A DNA stretch of 64,000 bases from Arabidopsis thaliana. Lineage: Eukaryota; Streptophyta; Magnoliopsida; Brassicales; Brassicaceae. Both the position numbers and the translations under genes were made by a program. Shown here piece after piece: positions 11,957 through 30,918 of the stretch (position 1 is the stretch's first letter; each line of letters opens with the position of its first letter). The notes below the pieces were generated by a model. The model had not been told where the DNA came from. It searched no databases and saw nothing but the letters and a program-made list of their open reading frames with translations. The stretch lies in the NCBI RefSeq assembly GCF_000001735.4, contig NC_003070.9, positions 17,903,971 to 17,967,970 on the forward strand, read 5' to 3'.

Positions 11957-14504
11957 GCTTTAGACTTTTCTTCGTTTTGGTTCTTTGTATGTTCTTCGAA
12001 TTTCGGTTTGATATGGTTTAATTTCGCATTTAGACTTTTCTTTCAAATAAGTTACGAAATGTTATGTGATTTCTATTGTTTGATCCGGTTACGGTTCACT
12101 TTTAAGCCAAAAAATCTACCGTTATGACTCGAATAATTTGTAACCATCATCCTCGGCTAAGCTTTTTAGTTACATTTGAAGTCATTCAGTGAAGGGCGTT
12201 TGCATTGTACCATAGCATCCATATTAGATTATGTTTGAATAAGGGCATTGACCAGGAAAAAAACAATTGAACGGGCCTGACTTTATTAGCCCATATATCA
12301 AATTTACCGTCCGTTATTGTTCTTTTACTTTTCTAGTTACGTGTTGGTCCAAAAGAAAGGATTGAGAAACAAGAAACTTGTATACATATCTAGAAGTTAG
12401 AACCCATTTCGTTTCAAGCCTAATTAACCTCTACCGTTATGACTTGAATTCGAAGCCGTGTCTATGCAAAAGTTGACCAAAACATTGATTTTTCTTTTCT
12501 TATATTCAAGATTCAAGCTATGTCATAGAAGCTACCCTAAAGCTACATGCCTACATTATGCAGTTTTCGTCCATTGATGATTGATCTGTAACGTTTAATT
12601 ATCAGGTTATAAGCATACACACATTTTTTCCTCGTCTATGATACGGTGAAAGCATTAATATAAGCTATAAGATTATATATCTCGTAGTCGAATGTATAAG
12701 TATTTTTTTGTTTTTACTGAACGATGTATATATTATACTTGGATTAATATGGGCTTATAGAGGGATCTAATTAAGAATTAGACGTATCTTGTGGTCAGGT
12801 AAAGTCAGTAGATACGTTCACGAAATTCATGTAAAATATATAACTAAATAAACTACTTGATTGGTCCACCTGCACGCATATACTCAACTACATATATGTA
12901 TATATATGTTCATGCATGTTACGTATAGTTTATTATTGTAAGCCGGTATTTTCTTCATCACAGAAATAAATCAATATAGACGCCAAGAAAAACAAAACCA
13001 ACTAGAAAAAGTCATTTAATATTTGAATCTTTTACGAGAAAAATAGAATTATAAGTTTCTCGAAACTATCTAACAGAAATTCTCTCCGACCAATGAAGAA
13101 TAATCAATCTTTTTGGGTATTTGCTCTGGTCTTTCACGAGCAAATGAAACTTATAATTAATGGTAGTATTTGGTGAGAAGAAAAGGAGCCAAACCACATG
13201 AAAGAAAAAAAATGTAAATATTAATTGTAGTTGTCGTTTCGTTTCGTGTAACGCCCAACCATGTATCGCAGCACGTTACAGCTTCCTTTTGTTGCTGTAT
13301 GTGTAAATGATCTAACCTAATACCATACTATTGCAAAGAAATAAAACTATTCCTTTGTCATATACTACTAAATTCTAGGAATAGTTGACACATAACCATA
13401 AACTTAAAAGAATTTGTAGATTTCTTACCTCCAAACGGAGTAGGACATGTAGTACATCTTAAAACTAACAGAAAATAAAAACGTTACAAATCATGATCTT
13501 GGCCCCTTATAGATAGTCATGATAGTTATCGACAAATAACGTCTAAGCATGCATGCATATTATTGACAAATTACACTTGAGAAAGTTGTATATTTTGAGA
13601 TCAAATATTTGATAATATGCGCATGCACAACTTATATGGCATCTAACAAATGGTCCCGGACTATAGTAAAGGATGATACATATTATAGGGCCAATGTCGA
13701 GAATTTCTTAGATACAAAACAAAACTAAAGGAGGTCTTGTTTACAGAGTGGCCGAGACAGACACAAAACGAAGAAGATTTATTCCAAAAACTTTAATGTA
13801 ATCAAATGTGGTTGTGAATTTGTGATCATCTTCTAACATGTTACGGTCCTACCAACTCTCTACCCACCCTTTTTCTCCTTTTTTAATTCTATATTAATAT
13901 TATCAACAACTTCAATCTTATTATACTCCATAACTTAATTCTCTATGTTCCTTAATAATCCATTTTCTAGAGAACAAATGGTTAAGAAAATGTATATTTT
14001 TTTAATGTTGTGTATGCATTTTTATCAGGTATTGATGATGAATCGTAAATTTCAAAATAAAATAAAATAAATACTATTGGTTAAGAATTATAGAAAATTG
14101 TAATTTCCAAAAAATATATTTATAATCAATTTTTAATATGTTTTTTCTTATGTGTCAAAAATCTAAAAAAATAGATTAATTAGGAACATATAACTAGGGT
14201 TCTCAATTATCTAGGAGTCTTTATGCTAATTACAGAATTTAGATTAATATTAGTCTGTTATTTTACTACTTAAAACTGATATTTTAATTCCATTTACTGA
14301 CAGTAAAAAAAACAGAACAGAAAAAAAACAATGAAAGATGGAAAAAAGGAGAAGAAGAGGATTAGGCTGTTGACTGCTTTCACTCCTTTTACAGCTCTCT
14401 TCTTCTCTCTTTAATAATAAAGTTTTCATTTTTATACCTTTCTCTCTCTCTCTCTCTCTCTTCTTCTTCTTCTTCTTCTTCGTCTTCTTCTCTGAATAGT
14501 CACA
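11957..14504. other. 2.5-kb AT-rich spacer before RKL1
   Basis: No ORF of note and no recognisable transposon or RNA gene. It contains a TATATA-rich patch near 12890-12915, CATGCATGCATAT (RY-like) near 13550, and a TC/TTC tract before RKL1. Likely the GLN1;5 3' UTR followed by the RKL1 upstream region. Confidence 0.6.
14440..14490 (+). repeat. (TC)n-(TTC)n microsatellite in RKL1 leader
   Basis: An uninterrupted CT run (14440-14461) continues into TTC repeats to 14490, ending 15 bp before the RKL1 ATG. Pyrimidine-rich leaders are common near plant start sites; length is likely polymorphic. Confidence 0.9.
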
Positions 14505-16773
14505 ATGCGAGTCTTCTTCTTCCCCAACTCGTCCATGGCGATTCTCTCTGTTTTCCTCTCCCTCCTTCTCCTCTCTCTCCCTCTTCCATCAACTCAAGAT
14601 CTCAACGCCGACAGAACCGCTCTTCTCTCTCTCCGCTCCGCCGTCGGAGGCCGTACATTTCGCTGGAACATCAAACAAACCTCGCCGTGTAACTGGGCCG
14701 GTGTCAAATGCGAGAGTAACAGAGTCACCGCTCTCCGCTTACCCGGCGTTGCTCTCTCCGGTGACATTCCAGAGGGTATTTTCGGTAACTTAACTCAGCT
14801 CCGTACACTTAGCCTTCGTCTCAATGCTCTCTCTGGCTCACTCCCTAAAGATCTCAGTACCTCTTCCAATCTCCGACACCTTTACTTACAAGGAAACAGA
14901 TTCTCCGGCGAGATACCTGAAGTTTTGTTCAGTCTCAGTCACCTCGTGAGGCTTAATCTCGCTTCCAACAGCTTCACCGGAGAAATCTCTTCAGGTTTCA
15001 CGAACCTCACGAAGCTAAAGACTCTGTTTCTAGAGAATAATCAACTCTCTGGTTCAATCCCTGACTTAGATTTACCTTTGGTTCAATTCAACGTTTCGAA
15101 TAACTCGTTGAACGGTTCTATACCTAAGAATCTTCAGAGGTTTGAGTCTGATTCGTTTCTACAGACTTCACTTTGTGGCAAACCGCTTAAACTTTGTCCT
15201 GATGAAGAAACTGTACCTAGTCAGCCTACTTCTGGTGGAAACAGAACACCACCGAGTGTTGAAGGAAGTGAAGAGAAGAAGAAAAAGAACAAACTTTCCG
15301 GTGGAGCTATTGCCGGAATTGTGATCGGATGTGTGGTTGGTTTCGCTTTGATTGTTTTGATACTAATGGTGCTCTGTCGGAAAAAGAGTAATAAGAGATC
15401 AAGAGCTGTTGATATCTCAACAATCAAACAGCAAGAACCTGAAATTCCTGGAGATAAAGAAGCGGTGGATAATGGTAATGTCTACTCGGTGTCTGCTGCT
15501 GCAGCTGCGGCGATGACTGGAAACGGAAAAGCCAGTGAAGGGAACGGTCCAGCGACGAAGAAGCTTGTGTTCTTTGGTAACGCGACTAAGGTTTTTGATC
15601 TTGAAGACTTGTTGAGAGCTTCTGCGGAGGTTCTTGGGAAAGGAACGTTTGGGACGGCGTATAAGGCAGTGCTTGACGCGGTGACGGTTGTGGCGGTGAA
15701 GAGGTTGAAGGATGTGATGATGGCTGATAAAGAGTTTAAGGAGAAGATTGAGTTGGTTGGTGCGATGGATCATGAGAACTTGGTGCCATTGAGAGCTTAC
15801 TATTTCAGCAGAGATGAGAAACTTCTTGTCTATGACTTCATGCCTATGGGAAGCTTATCAGCTCTCTTACATGGTGAGTTCATATCGAAACTTGTGCTTA
15901 GATTGAGTTTGGTTTCTTTTGAGGCAAGTCAATGCTTTTAGTGCCTATAGATAGGCTTGAATACATTTAGATTATGGTTAAGTTTAGTGCTTAATCTCTT
16001 TGATCATTGATTCTTAACATTGATATGATTTCCATAATACTTTGTATAGTTTCTGTGAATTGGTAGGGACAATGTGTTTAACATTGGATGCTTTGATCTA
16101 TGAACAATGATTACTACTCTAAGACTTTGGTTTGTTCTCTTTAGTTTCTATAATTGTCTTTTGTCTGTTAACAGGAAACAGAGGAGCGGGAAGGAGTCCA
16201 CTAAACTGGGATGTTAGATCAAGAATTGCTATTGGTGCAGCTCGTGGTCTAGACTACCTTCACTCACAAGGCACTTCAACATCTCACGGCAACATCAAAT
16301 CCTCAAACATCCTCTTAACGAAATCCCACGACGCTAAAGTCTCAGACTTTGGCTTAGCCCAGCTCGTGGGATCATCAGCAACAAATCCAAACCGCGCTAC
16401 GGGTTACCGTGCTCCAGAAGTAACCGATCCGAAACGCGTGTCGCAGAAGGGTGACGTGTACAGTTTCGGAGTGGTGTTGCTTGAGCTGATCACGGGTAAA
16501 GCTCCTTCGAACTCGGTGATGAACGAGGAAGGAGTTGATTTGCCGAGATGGGTTAAATCGGTGGCGAGAGATGAGTGGAGGAGAGAAGTTTTCGACTCGG
16601 AGTTGCTTAGTTTGGCGACGGATGAAGAAGAGATGATGGCGGAGATGGTGCAGCTAGGGCTTGAGTGTACGTCACAGCATCCGGACCAGAGGCCGGAGAT
16701 GTCGGAAGTGGTTAGGAAGATGGAGAATTTGCGACCTTATTCTGGTTCAGACCAAGTGAACGAAGCTGATTAA
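14505..16773 (+). CDS. RKL1: LRR receptor-like kinase RKL1 (LRR-III, non-RD)
   Basis: Two exons (14505-15873, 16175-16773) give exactly 655 residues. Order: signal peptide (AILSVFLSLLLLSLPLPSTQ), LRR N-terminal cap with CNWAGVKC, about five LRRs (LRTLSLRLNALSGSLPK to LKTLFLENNQLSGSIPD), a Ser/Pro-rich juxtamembrane stretch, one transmembrane span (GAIAGIVIGCVVGFALIVLI) followed by CRKKSNKRSR, then the kinase domain. The Gly loop (GKGTFGTAYKA), VAVKRLK lysine and SDFG are present, but the catalytic loop reads SHGNIKSSN, so HRD is replaced by HGN and the catalytic Asp is missing. This suggests a weak or scaffold kinase, as in close relatives such as RLK902. Recognised as At1g48480. Confidence 0.96.
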
Positions 16774-18374
16774 GTCAAAGATTCTTAATTGTTAATTTAT
16801 TTAATTTGAATGAAATGGTTGGGGAGAAATCAGGTTTATAATTTTAATTTCTAATTTTTGACACAACTTGTCAAAAAGGAGAAGGGGTTTTATTATTAGT
16901 GGGTGACTCTGCTGGCATTTGCAGTTGTTTGTGTTGGGCGTGAAGGGATTTGGTGGTGATTTGTAATTATTGTTGTTGCTTCCCTTTCTTAAATCTATTT
17001 TCTAAATTGTTACGTATCTTTTTGTCTCTTATGTTACATGTGAGTGTGACTTTTATATCGTAATATAAAGTTGTATACTGTGGTGGCAAACGCAGTTGGT
17101 CAGTGTTTTATGAAAAAGATGTGTTCAGTTTTTCGAACAAATACAAAATTGTTTTGATATACAATATTTTTTGGTTGGCCACTTGTGGAATGCCTTTTCC
17201 CGGCAGTGTGTTTTGATCATTTGAAATGAGAAAGGTTAGTGTTAATTTATACTAATTTAAATTGCAGTTTAATTTGTTCATTTTTATGTTGTTTCGGTTC
17301 CGTATATTTTGCACTTGTTTAGCTTATTATGGTAGATGGAAGTTATATGTAAGAACATGTCATATCAATATAAGAACATGCTTATTATTATCTCTTGCTA
17401 TCAAAGTGACCCACATCTAATTTAGTTTTGATGGAGAGACAGCTAAATATACCAAAAATAAACACTCAACACATGATTTATGAAAATGAATTGAATGAAT
17501 ACAGAATACCTAATTTGCTATTATGTAAATGTGGACAACTCTTTTAATATTGGGTTGTCAACCATTTTGAATAATTCTTTTTGGTTCACAAAAACCACTA
17601 TGACTTTTTTTTTTGGCTTGCAAACATTGACAGCTTTAAGAGTAAAGCATTTAATGCTAAAGGTATAAATAGGTGAGAATGGGTGGAACTGCAACAGTAC
17701 TAAGGCTGCTATAATTGTATGACTCTTTTAGAGAGGTCCCAAAGGTACACATGATAGAGAGGGACCATAAAGAGATATTGGTTTCAAGAGAGAAGACGAC
17801 ATTAAGATAGTGATGATTCTATTTTATGTGCGTTGTCTCTTTACCTACATTTACGGTTGATGCGGCTGCTAATTGCCAATACAAACGCAAACCGCAATCG
17901 CTAACTATACATCAGTTTAGCAACATTGGTGTATGTCCCATTAATATGATAGGTTTAAAACTTTGGTTGGAAAAGGTATCACTCGTTGAGAATCTAATGA
18001 AAATATGTGACAGAGACAAATTGTCAATATATATAATAAATAATGCACTTTCACTCAGTATACTTGGACAACATTTCACAACCCTTCTATGAAGGTGGAA
18101 CGCAAAAGCCTAAGAGACCATGTCCCATATATGCTGAACCACAAATCCAAACAAATATCAAACCGCAAAACACCAATAACCGCATTTGCAGATGCGTTTA
18201 TGCGTCCAAATAAATGTTTTTTTTCTTTTCTTTTCCTCTGTTTTTCTTCATGTCTCTGCATCAGAAAGAGTAAACTCAAAACAAAATCAGTTTGCTATAT
18301 AGATATCACAAATTTAGTAATTAATAAAGAATGACTTACATGTACAGAATAAACAAGTAAAATTCATTTGTTTG
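16774..18374. other. 1.6-kb spacer between RKL1 and IREH2 3' ends
   Basis: AT-rich convergent region. Two patches of CCGC-containing sequence (about 17855-17905, with AAACGCAAACCGCAATCGC, and about 18155-18210, with CGCAAAACACCAATAACCGC) look like the ends of a small degenerate DNA transposon of about 350 bp, but I found no clear target duplication. No gene is supported. Confidence 0.4.
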
Positions 18375-24627
<6,253 letters not shown>

Positions 24628-25880
24628 ATTTGACTTCTCTCGAGAGATTTCCAAACCTCAAACCTTACCACAACAAACACGTTACGGCAAAATTCCAAAA
24701 CGCCATATCCAATTCAAAAGCAAAATCTCTTCTCGCTATGTCTCTTACCTTCAATCTCCGTTACGATTTCAAAAACTTAAGAAAATTCAAAACCAAGCTT
24801 TCGATGAATGGACGAAGAAGACGACGGACGTAACTGTTAAGTGGGACACTAATCTTTTATTAAAGCCTAAAACGAAGAAGATTAGGGAAACAAATAGTCA
24901 AACCTGTTAAAGACGAAACTTGACTATGATTAAACGTTAATGACTTTCAAACTGAAGATTAAGTACTAAGGACTGCATTTTCTTATTTTATATGCATAAA
25001 TGAGTAAAGTAGATAAGACTATGAATGAAGAAAACAAAAAAGATAAGACTATGAATATAATTTCTTGAAGATTTTATCATAAATGAATTTATTGTGACTT
25101 GAAGAGTTTTAAATTTTTGGAGAAAAATAGAAAGAAATTACATAGTTTTGAATTTTTTGATATTATATAGAAGCTTTCGCCTTTCGCGCGTAATTTTAAA
25201 TATTTAAATTAATAAATCTAACTAATTTTAATTATCGTTGTGATTTTATATGTTCATACTAAATCGTGTAATAATTTATTATGTATGTACAAAAGTTATA
25301 GTTTTGAATTTTTGATTAATAAAAGATATTTCGGTCGTATTTTTGTTTATAATTGAGTTAATCAATCCAACTAATTTTTAATTTTTCATTATCGTTGCAG
25401 TCAAATAACATTTTTTTTTCTTTCGAAAATTTAGCTTTAATTAATATTAGAAACTTTTGGGCATATTATTATTTATATATGAATAAAGAAATCTAACAAA
25501 TTTTCAACACTGCTGGAATTTGATATATTTGCACCCACTAAAGTAATAATTGTTAGATACAAATTTGAATAGTTATAGTTATATTTAATGTTAGAAGATA
25601 ATATCTATATAAATTATTTGATATGGACCTAATAGATAATTTTTGTAATTATTTACTTCTAATTAAACTAATTCAGATTTTTCGAATAACAAGTATTTTT
25701 ATTTATTTCTTACTAAATTAATTCAGATTTTTATAATAAAAATATGTTAAAACTTTTTCTTTTTGAATTTAATGTTAAATTATATTAAAAAGAAAAATAA
25801 ACTTGTTACATATGAAATGCTAATTGTTTTGAGAGTTTTTTTAAAGAAAAGGAACTTCTAATTGTCTATTATCTATTGCC
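24628..25880. other. IREH2 upstream region
   Basis: 5' leader and promoter of IREH2, then very AT-rich sequence (about 24950-25880) with no ORF, RNA gene or repeat that I can name. Confidence 0.5.
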
Positions 25881-26480
25881 TTGATTCAAAGTTTTAAACC
25901 AAACTTGGATGCCATCTTTGAACTTCAATCCTCCACTACCTTGAATTGTGCTCAAACGGTTTCTAAGATTCTTGTCTATAATCTTCACAAGTATTTCCGT
26001 CGGTGATGATTGCTCCCCATGCCTGATGCCTCCTCCTATTTTGTTCATTCCAAATTGAGTGTATAGAGTTCTGTCTGTAGTGCATACCTAAGTATGTAGC
26101 TCTTCGTTTTGTATAGAAGGTTTTTAGATAAAGTTTTCATAACCTCTGTCCAACTCGCCGAATATCTGTCCGAGAGAATTCCCCTTGTTAAGTCTTCCCA
26201 TATCTTTTTTGAGTAGGCGCAGTGGAAAAATAAGTGTTCCTTCGTCTCTCTACCTGTTCATTGCAAAAAATGCAACTCGAATCTACATTACATACCACTT
26301 TCTCATTGTCTCTCTACTCAAATTCTGTTTTTCACAACCAACCAAGTAAAAAGGGATACTTTGGAGTAACGTATGGGAACCATATCTCATTGTGTCCCTC
26401 TATCGACAACTTTGCTAAAACTTGTGTTCAACGTTCTCTTTTTGTTATGTTTTTTCTTTTTAAAATCTGGAACCTATATA
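25880..26480 (-). mobile_element. Decayed LINE fragment (zf-RVT domain, C-terminal end)
   Basis: Reading the minus strand with frameshifts gives EIWFPYVTPKYPFLLGW, then CNVDSSCIFCN, ETKEHLFFHCAYSKKIW, then HSIWNEQNRRRHQAWGA. This is the order of the zinc-binding reverse-transcriptase (zf-RVT) segment that ends many plant non-LTR retrotransposons (W-P-K-F-W, CxxC, ETxxHLFFxC, WxxRNxR). Frames change repeatedly and stops are present, so it is a relic. Upstream reverse-transcriptase sequence is not visible. Confidence 0.72.
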
Positions 26481-27687
26481 AAATCAGCTTATTAGAATAT
26501 ATTTATAAACTTTAATTTTTAATTTTAAAAATATTATATGGTAATGACTTATATAATCTCAAGAAGAATTGTTTTTTCCATAATTCGTATGGAGCCTTAT
26601 ATTTTTTTGGTCTGGCTCTGGTTCTATGTGGCAAGTTTTGCAGCTTGCTCATAAATTCATAATGCCAAGGGTAAGCTCCATACACTCGAACTTGGTATGA
26701 ACATGGGAGCTCAGCAGTGTACATGTACTTGTAATTTAACCTCATGACTATTAACTCTTACAGTTCCGAAAATAACCTCTTTCTTAGGAACTCTTAGGGT
26801 TTATCCAAAAACAAAAATACTTTGATATATTAACAAACGAAATCTAACAACAGTAAAAGAGGAAGTTCTCCGTATGGGAGAACCAATACGAAGCATAAAT
26901 GCTAGATTTTAACAAATGAAATCTAGCCTTTTTAACAAGGACATGAGCATACCAAAAAAAACTTTAAACGAGAAAAACCATCAATCTCTATAAAAAAGAA
27001 GGCCATTCATCCGGGATGGCTACGATCTATAGGTTAATTCTTATCTAAAAAAAACATTAATCAAAGATAAATCAATAATGAGGCACTGCATGACCCAAAG
27101 CAAGAATTCAAACTTTGTATGAAGAGGGATCGAGACGACGGTGAAAGCTCTTCTCAACCACATTATTACCATGTTTTGTTGTGTAGAATGAATGAGTCAA
27201 TGACTCAATGCACTACAAATAATTGCTCTCTTTTAACTTGAGAATAAGGGTTCTTATTATAATGCTTATCAGCTTTAAATATAAAAATAAATAATGTAAA
27301 ACATTATTTTAAGTTTGATATTAACGACATATTTATATATTTATATATTTATATCCAAGTTGTTCAAAATAAAAATAAATATATATATTTATATCCGATG
27401 ATTGAATTTCTAATATTGGAAGTTTATTCCGGAACAGGAAAGCAGACGTGGGATATACACATACCGCATCGGATGATTTATATTAAAAAAATATATGTAT
27501 ACATCATTAGAGGAATCATAAATCGGCGGTGTGTGTAACTTCAACTCACGTTTTTCATTTCTCTCCAAAGTCCTTCAATTGTTACTAATTCTCTCTGATC
27601 TCTCATTTCTTCTCTTCTCCGGTGACATTTTTTTTCTCCCCCGCGAAAGCTAAACCGTTTTTGTATTCTCAACGATTGATAAGCCTG
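26480..27687. other. JAZ4 upstream region
   Basis: About 1.2 kb, AT-rich. A 77-codon minus ORF at 26512-26745 (YKAPYELWKKQFF near its end) has no recognised homologue and may be more transposon debris. A perfect palindrome TGAGTCA-A-TGACTCA is at 27193-27207. The last 150 bp before the ATG are pyrimidine-rich leader. Confidence 0.45.
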
Positions 27688-30463
27688 ATGGAGAGAGATT
27701 TTCTCGGGCTGGGATCAAAGTTATCTCCGATAACTGTGAAGGAGGAAACTAACGAAGATTCAGGTAATTCATCTTCAACATCTTCCATTATGATCTGATG
27801 ATTGTGTTTTTCATCTCACTTTTTTTTGTTTCTATTTTTGTAATCTCTTTTTTTGTTTATTGTTCAAGTACATATATATTGTTTTTCTAGCTTGATTGGG
27901 AGTCCTACTGTCTGGTTTTTTCTTGAACAAGAAATTTTTTCTTCGTTTTCTCGGGAAGAGAAAAAATAAATTAGGGTTTCTTTTTTCTTGATATATATTT
28001 AAGAAATTAGGTTTTAGTACTATAGACAGAAATTTAGCTACTCGAATTTGTTTGACGTAGCCGATGAAAAAACACGTTTTGGGACTCGATAGTTAGAAAA
28101 TTCATACGTTCACGATCTACTTTTGAAGTTTTTTTCATTAAATATTTTTTGCAAACTACAAATGTACAAGTATACAACTATACAAGCAAACACCAAACTT
28201 GTTGACGTTAGTAATTTAACAAGTGTTAGTATTATCTTTGAAAAATAATATTCAGAGAACAAACTTGATTTTCTAGGTGACTAGGTGATGCATGTTTCTA
28301 AAGCTGTTGGTAATGTTGAGTGTTTTCAAAATAATTTCGTTTTTTTCTTCAAACAGCCGACACCGACAGAACAAAAATGCTATATTTTTTTTGTTGCTTA
28401 CAAAATTGATCAATTGGTTTCAATACAATAGTATCTTCTTTAGAAAAGATTGTTTTTTTCAAAGCCGGATTGAATATTGAGAATTAGAACATTGGCTGGT
28501 TATTCTTTTTGAAAAGTTTATGCCATTTTTTAAGGTTTATTAAGCAACTTGAATTCTATCAGTATTATTTAAAAACGAAGACGTGAAATGTTGGGAAAAG
28601 AATGCGTTATATAGCGACCGGCTGACGATTAGAGATTTAACAACAAATGCAAGTTGAATTATATAAAAGCAAGATTGATTGTGACTTGATTAAGTTTTAT
28701 TTCTATCCAAGTAGACTCATTGATTAAGTTAGGATCATGTTGGGTATTAAATTTAGATCAAGTTACAATTTGGATGAATAATTTACTTACCCACGAGGAA
28801 TTTAATAGTTAGTTCTTGTCTTTTTATATTCCGAAACGTGCCATTTCTTGAAAGTATTTGTATGATCACTATTTTCCCCAGTGTGTTTGGCTTTATGCAG
28901 ATTTGTTCATTGTTGATGAATCTAATGTTAAGAGTCGTCCACTTTAGCATAGCTAGATCTGAGTGTTTCCTAGTTTGATAAAATCTAAAGACATTTGCTC
29001 ATGTTTCAGCCCCAAGTAGAGGTATGATGGATTGGTCATTCTCAAGCAAAGTCGGTTCTGGTCCTCAGTTTCTTTCTTTTGGGACATCCCAACAAGAAAC
29101 GCGTGTAAACACAGTCAATGATCATTTGCTTTCTTCTGCTGCAATGGATCAAAACCAGAGAACTTACTTCAGCTCACTACAGGTTAGGCTATTTCTTGAA
29201 AAGAAAAAAAGTAGTGATAAAGTGTGATTTAGTGACCTTGTAAGAAAGCTTGGCAATTGGTTTAGTTTCTTCTGGTCTCAAAATTGATACAAAATGATCT
29301 CAGGAAGACAGAGTGTTCCCAGGTTCCAGTCAGCAAGACCAAACAACCATCACAGTCTCCATGTCCGAACCAAACTACATCAACAGTTTCATAAACCACC
29401 AACATTTAGGAGGATCTCCTATCATGGCACCTCCAGTTTCAGTATTTCCTGCTCCAACCACTATTAGGCATGCACTGCATTCTATCTTCTTCTGTTTAAC
29501 ATCAGATACAGAACCTCTTTACTTCTATAGTTGACTCGAGCTCCTTTATGTTCATCTCCAGATCTTCTTCAAAACCACTTCCCCCTCAGTTGACAATCTT
29601 TTATGCCGGTTCAGTATTAGTTTACCAAGACATAGCTCCTGAAAAGGTAACCAAATTTCCTTCAATATGTGTTACATTACAGTCCAAGCTATCCACTGAC
29701 TAAGTATTCAATCAAAGAAATAAGTTTCACGTATAGACATGCTGAAGTTATAGAAAGTTACTAACCTGGTTTCAACATACAGTATGTTAATGATTCATAG
29801 ATATGATAAATCTTTGTCCTTACTTCTTCATTTATTTTGTATTCATAGGCCCAAGCTATCATGTTGCTAGCCGGAAATGGACCTCATGCTAAACCGGTTT
29901 CACAACCTAAACCTCAAAAACTGGTTCATCACTCTCTTCCAACCACTGATCCTCCAACTATGCCTCCTAGTTTCCTGCCTTCCATCTCTTACATTGTCTC
30001 TGAAACCAGAAGTAGTGGATCCAACGGGGTTACTGGACTTGGACCAACAAAAACAAAGGCGAGTTTAGCATCCACGCGCAACAACCAAACTGCTGCCTTC
30101 TCTATGGCTCCAACAGGTTATAAATGAAGTCTTAACTCCTATTAATGTTTTGTCATCAAACTTCTATCTTAGGTTTAGTTTGTTATAACCAAAAAATCTT
30201 GCTATGATTTAATACAGTGGGTTTACCACAAACACGCAAAGCATCCTTGGCTCGGTTCTTAGAGAAACGCAAAGAAAGGTACTGAGCTACAAGATTATTC
30301 ACTTATTCACAATATCAAAACACAGGTTTGCTGTATATTGGCTTCGTTTTCTTGCAGGGTCATTAACGTATCACCTTATTACGTAGACAACAAGTCATCA
30401 ATAGACTGTAGAACACTGATGTCTGAATGTGTAAGCTGTCCTCCAGCTCATCATCTGCACTAA
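27688..30463 (+). CDS. JAZ4: Jasmonate ZIM-domain repressor JAZ4 (TIFY6A)
   Basis: Nuclear repressor in jasmonate signalling that binds MYC-type factors and is degraded through COI1. ATG at 27688 (MERDFLGLGSKLSPITVKEE), followed by a long first intron. The TIFY/ZIM motif is TIFYAGSVLVYQDI (usual TIFYGG has Ala at the first Gly), used for dimerisation and NINJA binding. The Jas motif is ASLARFLEKRKERVINVSPYY, interrupted by an intron after KER; the last exon is 30358-30463 and ends HHLH. A Pro/Ser-rich linker lies between the motifs. The last exon and 3' UTR have a degenerate copy 3.8 kb downstream. Recognised as At1g48500, homeolog of JAZ3. Confidence 0.96.
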
Positions 30464-30918
30464 AACCAATTTAGACCCCTCATTGTTCTAAAGGCTTTTT
30501 CTTTTTTCTCTGGCTCTGTATCCTATAGACTATAGTATAGTTGTTATAGCTTTTGTTTATTCAGATTTTAGTACACTGGGCTTGTAAAAGCAAGTTATTT
30601 ATATATATCCTATAAATTTAATTTGGATACTGTATGTTTTGTCTTTACTCTTGCATGTGTATAAAAAACATAAAAGTAAGACTATTCAAGCTCTTCTAGA
30701 TTTTGTTGAAGTCAACTTTATGTTTATACTTTTTTTTCGATAATTGATATAAAATATTTCCACCAGCAGATGAAAGTCATTTAATTAGTTGGTGCCATGT
30801 GCTATATCAGAAAATAAAACATTAGTTTATATACTTAATCAGTCCTCGTCGTCGTCGCCATATATAGTAGATCAAGAATCTTGGATGAGACAAAGAGAAG
30901 ATCCTGGAGGAGAAAAAG
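30464..30918 (+). other. JAZ4 3' UTR and SURF1 promoter
   Basis: The 455-bp gap carries the JAZ4 3' UTR (to about 30680, matched by the downstream copy) and the short upstream region of the SURF1-like gene (GTCGTCGTCGCC near 30850, then TATATAGTAG). Confidence 0.6.

Noticed and set aside
17826..18092. 88-codon frame between RKL1 and IREH2
   Set aside because: Low-complexity chance ORF overlapping a possible transposon remnant; starts and composition are not gene-like.
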